A stretch of DNA of 6,554 nucleotides from Betaproteobacteria bacterium (lineage in GTDB: Bacteria > Pseudomonadota > Gammaproteobacteria > Burkholderiales > UBA9220). Below the pieces are notes generated by a model. That model did no database searches. It was not told where the DNA came from and saw nothing but the letters and a program-made list of their open reading frames with translations. Both the position numbers and the translations under genes were made by a program. The stretch lies in the NCBI GenBank assembly GCA_020061285.1, contig JAGUYQ010000106.1:1-6554 (forward strand). Reading direction: 5' to 3'. Below are positions 4,063-6,554 of this stretch, piece by piece; positions within the stretch are counted from its first letter, which is position 1; every line of letters starts with the position of its first letter.

Positions 4063-6554
4063 ATGGAAAGCAAGTTTCTGATCGGGGTGGTGGGGACGGC
4101 GCGGGGCGGTTTGCGGCAGCAGGTGCCTAGCCTCGAAGCCGCCGGCTTCGCCGTCCGCTGCCTGGAATCCGCCGCCGACGTGCAAAGCCTGCCGCAGGAC
4201 GGGCCGCTGGCGTGTCTGCTCGACTGGGACGCGCTTCCGGCGGATTTTCCCCTTCACGGGGGACTGTTTTCCTCCTTGCAGGATCGTCAGGCGTCCCCGC
4301 CGGTGATCGTGGCGGCGCGGCATGACGATCTGCAAACCCGGCTGGCGGCGGTTCGCGCCGGCGGCACCCACTTCCTGTCCTTTCCCGTCGAGATTTCCCG
4401 CTTGGCCGAGGTGCTGCGCCTATCGTCCACGATCGCCGATCGCAAGCCCTACCGGGTGCTGGTGATGGACGACGACGGGAAAGCGGCGGTGGAGATCGCC
4501 GCGATTCTGCGGCGGGCCGGTATGGCGGTGGAGGAAGTCACGGAACCGGCGGCATTGCCCGCGGCCTTCATCCGGTTTAGCCCCGAACTGGTTCTGATGG
4601 ACGAGGACATGCCCGGCGTCAGCGGTATCGAGCTCACTTCCGTCCTGCACCAGATGGAGGGCGGCCACGATTTGCCCATCATCGCCTTGCTGGATGGGAT
4701 GGGGTTGCCCAGCGCGGTGGACCACGGAGGGGAAAACTTTCTCGTCAAGCCGGTGGATCCGCAACTGCTGCTACACGTGGTCGTGATGCGGATCAGCCGT
4801 TACCGCAAGATCGTCGAGGCGGTCGGCAGCCTGAAAGGCGCCCTGCAAAGAAACAGCATGCTGGCGGCGGCTTTCGCCAGCCTGGAAAACGGCGTCATGC
4901 TCACCGAAGTGGCGCCCTCGCACCAGATCATCACCCTGATCAATCCCGGCTTCACCCGCCTTACCGGCTATTCCCAGGAGGAGGTGTTGGGCCGCACGCC
5001 GGGATTCCTCTACGGTCCCGACACGGAGGGCCGGGCGGTGGTCAAGACCCGCACCGCCATCGAGGACGGCGTGCCCCTGACCTTCCACATGCTCAGCTAC
5101 CGCAAGGACGGCGAAGAATTCTGGATCGAGATGAGCCTGTCGCCGGTCAGGGACGGTAGCGGGCGCCTCACGCATTTCGTCTGGATACTCTCCGACATCA
5201 CCCAGCGCAAAGAGGCGGAAATCCAACTGGAGGAAAGCGAGCAGCGTTACCGCTATCTGTTCGAGAATTCCTTCGATGGCATTTTCTCCCTCGACCGTCA
5301 GGGGTGCTTTCTTTCCGTCAACCCGGCCGGGGCGCGCATTATCGGCTTCAGCCGCGAGAAATTGCTGGGGACCGCTTTCCAGTCGCGGATCGCGGAATAC
5401 GACCGGGAGCGGGTGATGGGGCTGTTCCGGCGCGTCTTGGGGGGGGAGCCCCTGACCGGCGAGGTGGATGGCATCAACAGTGAGGGCAATACCCTGCACC
5501 TGGAGTTTGAAGCCCTGCCTCTCCGGGCCGGCCAGGAGGTGACCGGGGCCTATGTGATCGCCAGGGACATCACCGAGCGCAAGACCTACGAACGGGTGCT
5601 GGAAAAAAACAACGACAGCCTGCTGCGGGCGTCCATCGAGCTGGAACGGCAGAAATTCACTCTCGACCAGCATGCCATTGTTAGCGCTTCCGATGCCAAG
5701 GGCGACATCATCTACGTCAACGACAAGTTTTGCGAAATCAGCCAGTACAGCCGCGAAGAGCTGATGGGATGCAACCATAGCCTCCTCAATTCCGGCTACC
5801 ATCCCCCCGAATTTTTCCGCCGCATGTGGGAGACCATCTCCCGCGGCGAGGTATGGCACGGCATTCTGCGCAACCGCAAGAAGGACGGTTCGTTCTACTG
5901 GGTGGATTCCACCATCGTTCCCTTTCTCGACCAGGCGGGGCGGCCCTACCGCTATTTGTCGGCGCGCACCGATATCACCGAGCGCGTCGAGGCGGAGAAG
6001 AAGCTGCGCATCGGCCAGGAAACCGAGGAGTCACTGCGCCGCATTCTGGCCCTGGCGATCACCCCCGCGCCCATCGAGGATATCCTCGACCAGGCCCTGG
6101 ACGTGATCCTCGCCGTTTCCTGGCTGGGCATCAAACCCCGTGCCGCCCTGTTCCTGATGGACGAGGAAGAGGGCGACCTGAAGCTGATGACCCGGCGCAA
6201 CATGTCCGACAGGGCCGTCGCGGCCTGCGGCCGGGTTGCCTTGGGCCAGTGCCTGTGCGGACGCGCCGCCCAGGAGGGGAAGACGGTCTATGCCCACTCC
6301 CTGGACGAGCGCCACGAGAACCGCTACCCCGGCATCGAGGAGCACGGCCATTACAGCGTCCCCATCGTATCCGAGGGCAAGACCCTGGGGGTGCTGGTCA
6401 CCTATCTGGAGCACGGCCATCCCTTCGATCTCGGCGAGGTGGGGTTTCTCGAAGCGGTGACCTATACCTTGGCCAATGTCATCAAGCGCAAGGCCACCGA
6501 GGTCGAACTGCTCCGCGCCATGGAACTGGCGGAGCGGGCCAGCCGCGCCAGTTC
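4063..6554 (+). CDS. Multi-PAS/GAF receiver-linked sensor protein, probable hybrid histidine kinase (3' end outside window)
   Basis: The frame is open from ATG 4063 to the right edge without a stop (830 codons plus two bases). Residues 1-122 resemble a degenerate receiver: Asp54 remains, but the acidic pair and conserved Lys are missing. Residues 130-248 form a better receiver (Asp136-138, phospho-acceptor Asp180 in LMDEDMPG, Lys229), although Leu210 replaces the switch Thr/Ser. PAS domains follow at about 262-385 (LOV-like but without the flavin Cys), 390-508 and 527-645 (NifL/Aer-like), each ending in a D-I-T-E/Q-R type motif, with a helical linker near 509-530. A GAF domain spans about 655-808, with CLCG at 730-733, His751 and HGHY at 761-764. 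The final visible helix (ELAERASRAS) resembles the linker preceding a HisKA domain, so a kinase core is expected beyond the edge; a GGDEF output is the alternative. No signal peptide or membrane segment is visible, so it is probably cytoplasmic. N-terminal receivers suggest that it receives phosphate from the upstream genes. Confidence 0.92.
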   Translation, partial: MESKFLIGVVGTARGGLRQQVPSLEAAGFAVRCLESAADVQSLPQDGPLACLLDWDALPADFPLHGGLFSSLQDRQASPPVIVAARHDDLQTRLAAVRAGGTHFLSFPVEISRLAEVLRLSSTIADRKPYRVLVMDDDGKAAVEIAAILRRAGMAVEEVTEPAALPAAFIRFSPELVLMDEDMPGVSGIELTSVLHQMEGGHDLPIIALLDGMGLPSAVDHGGENFLVKPVDPQLLLHVVVMRISRYRKIVEAVGSLKGALQRNSMLAAAFASLENGVMLTEVAPSHQIITLINPGFTRLTGYSQEEVLGRTPGFLYGPDTEGRAVVKTRTAIEDGVPLTFHMLSYRKDGEEFWIEMSLSPVRDGSGRLTHFVWILSDITQRKEAEIQLEESEQRYRYLFENSFDGIFSLDRQGCFLSVNPAGARIIGFSREKLLGTAFQSRIAEYDRERVMGLFRRVLGGEPLTGEVDGINSEGNTLHLEFEALPLRAGQEVTGAYVIARDITERKTYERVLEKNNDSLLRASIELERQKFTLDQHAIVSASDAKGDIIYVNDKFCEISQYSREELMGCNHSLLNSGYHPPEFFRRMWETISRGEVWHGILRNRKKDGSFYWVDSTIVPFLDQAGRPYRYLSARTDITERVEAEKKLRIGQETEESLRRILALAITPAPIEDILDQALDVILAVSWLGIKPRAALFLMDEEEGDLKLMTRRNMSDRAVAACGRVALGQCLCGRAAQEGKTVYAHSLDERHENRYPGIEEHGHYSVPIVSEGKTLGVLVTYLEHGHPFDLGEVGFLEAVTYTLANVIKRKATEVELLRAMELAERASRAS

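Noticed and set aside
4771..5859. Long open frame of 362 codons on the minus strand
   Set aside because: It lies wholly opposite the fourth gene, whose + strand translation gives continuous receiver and PAS homology. The minus product has no recognisable fold; it is a high-GC antisense shadow.

Overview
The window is a dense, one-directional cluster of two-component signalling genes on the + strand. Codons are strongly GC-biased (G or C in most third positions). The protein families (a CHASE-type sensor kinase, stacked PAS domains, hybrid kinases with several receivers, single-domain receivers) are typical of Pseudomonadota. I lean towards a metabolically versatile beta- or gammaproteobacterium, but nothing here fixes the taxon.

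Layout: (1) From the left edge to 3226 runs a membrane-bound hybrid sensor histidine kinase that begins upstream of the window: partial CHASE sensor, transmembrane helix, three PAS domains, HisKA/HATPase core and two C-terminal receivers. (2) At 3210-3596 a single-domain CheY-like receiver overlaps the kinase gene by 17 bases. (3) At 3617-4021 there is a second single-domain receiver with a strong ribosome-binding site. (4) From 4063 to the right edge there is a fourth, unfinished gene of at least 830 codons: degenerate receiver, second receiver, three PAS domains, a GAF domain with a Cys/His cluster, and the start of a helix resembling the linker before a kinase core. It has no stop codon in the window and is probably another hybrid histidine kinase.

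The close packing (17-base overlap, then gaps of 20 and 41 bases, with no terminator-like hairpin between genes) suggests one transcription unit. Together the genes encode six receiver modules, at least four with a complete phosphorylation site, but no DNA-binding, cyclase or other output domain and no Hpt domain in view. The likely picture is a phosphorelay in which an extracytoplasmic signal (CHASE) and cytoplasmic signals (PAS, GAF) are integrated, with the small receivers as phosphate shuttles, sinks or protein-interaction outputs. The final output must lie outside the window.

The most specific mechanistic clue is the first PAS domain of gene 1. It carries the FixL-type histidine and arginine at the same 20-residue spacing as the haem-liganding and oxygen-sensing residues of Bradyrhizobium FixL, so haem-based gas sensing is a testable hypothesis. 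I see no RNA genes, mobile elements, CRISPR arrays or long repeats, and no clearly novel system.
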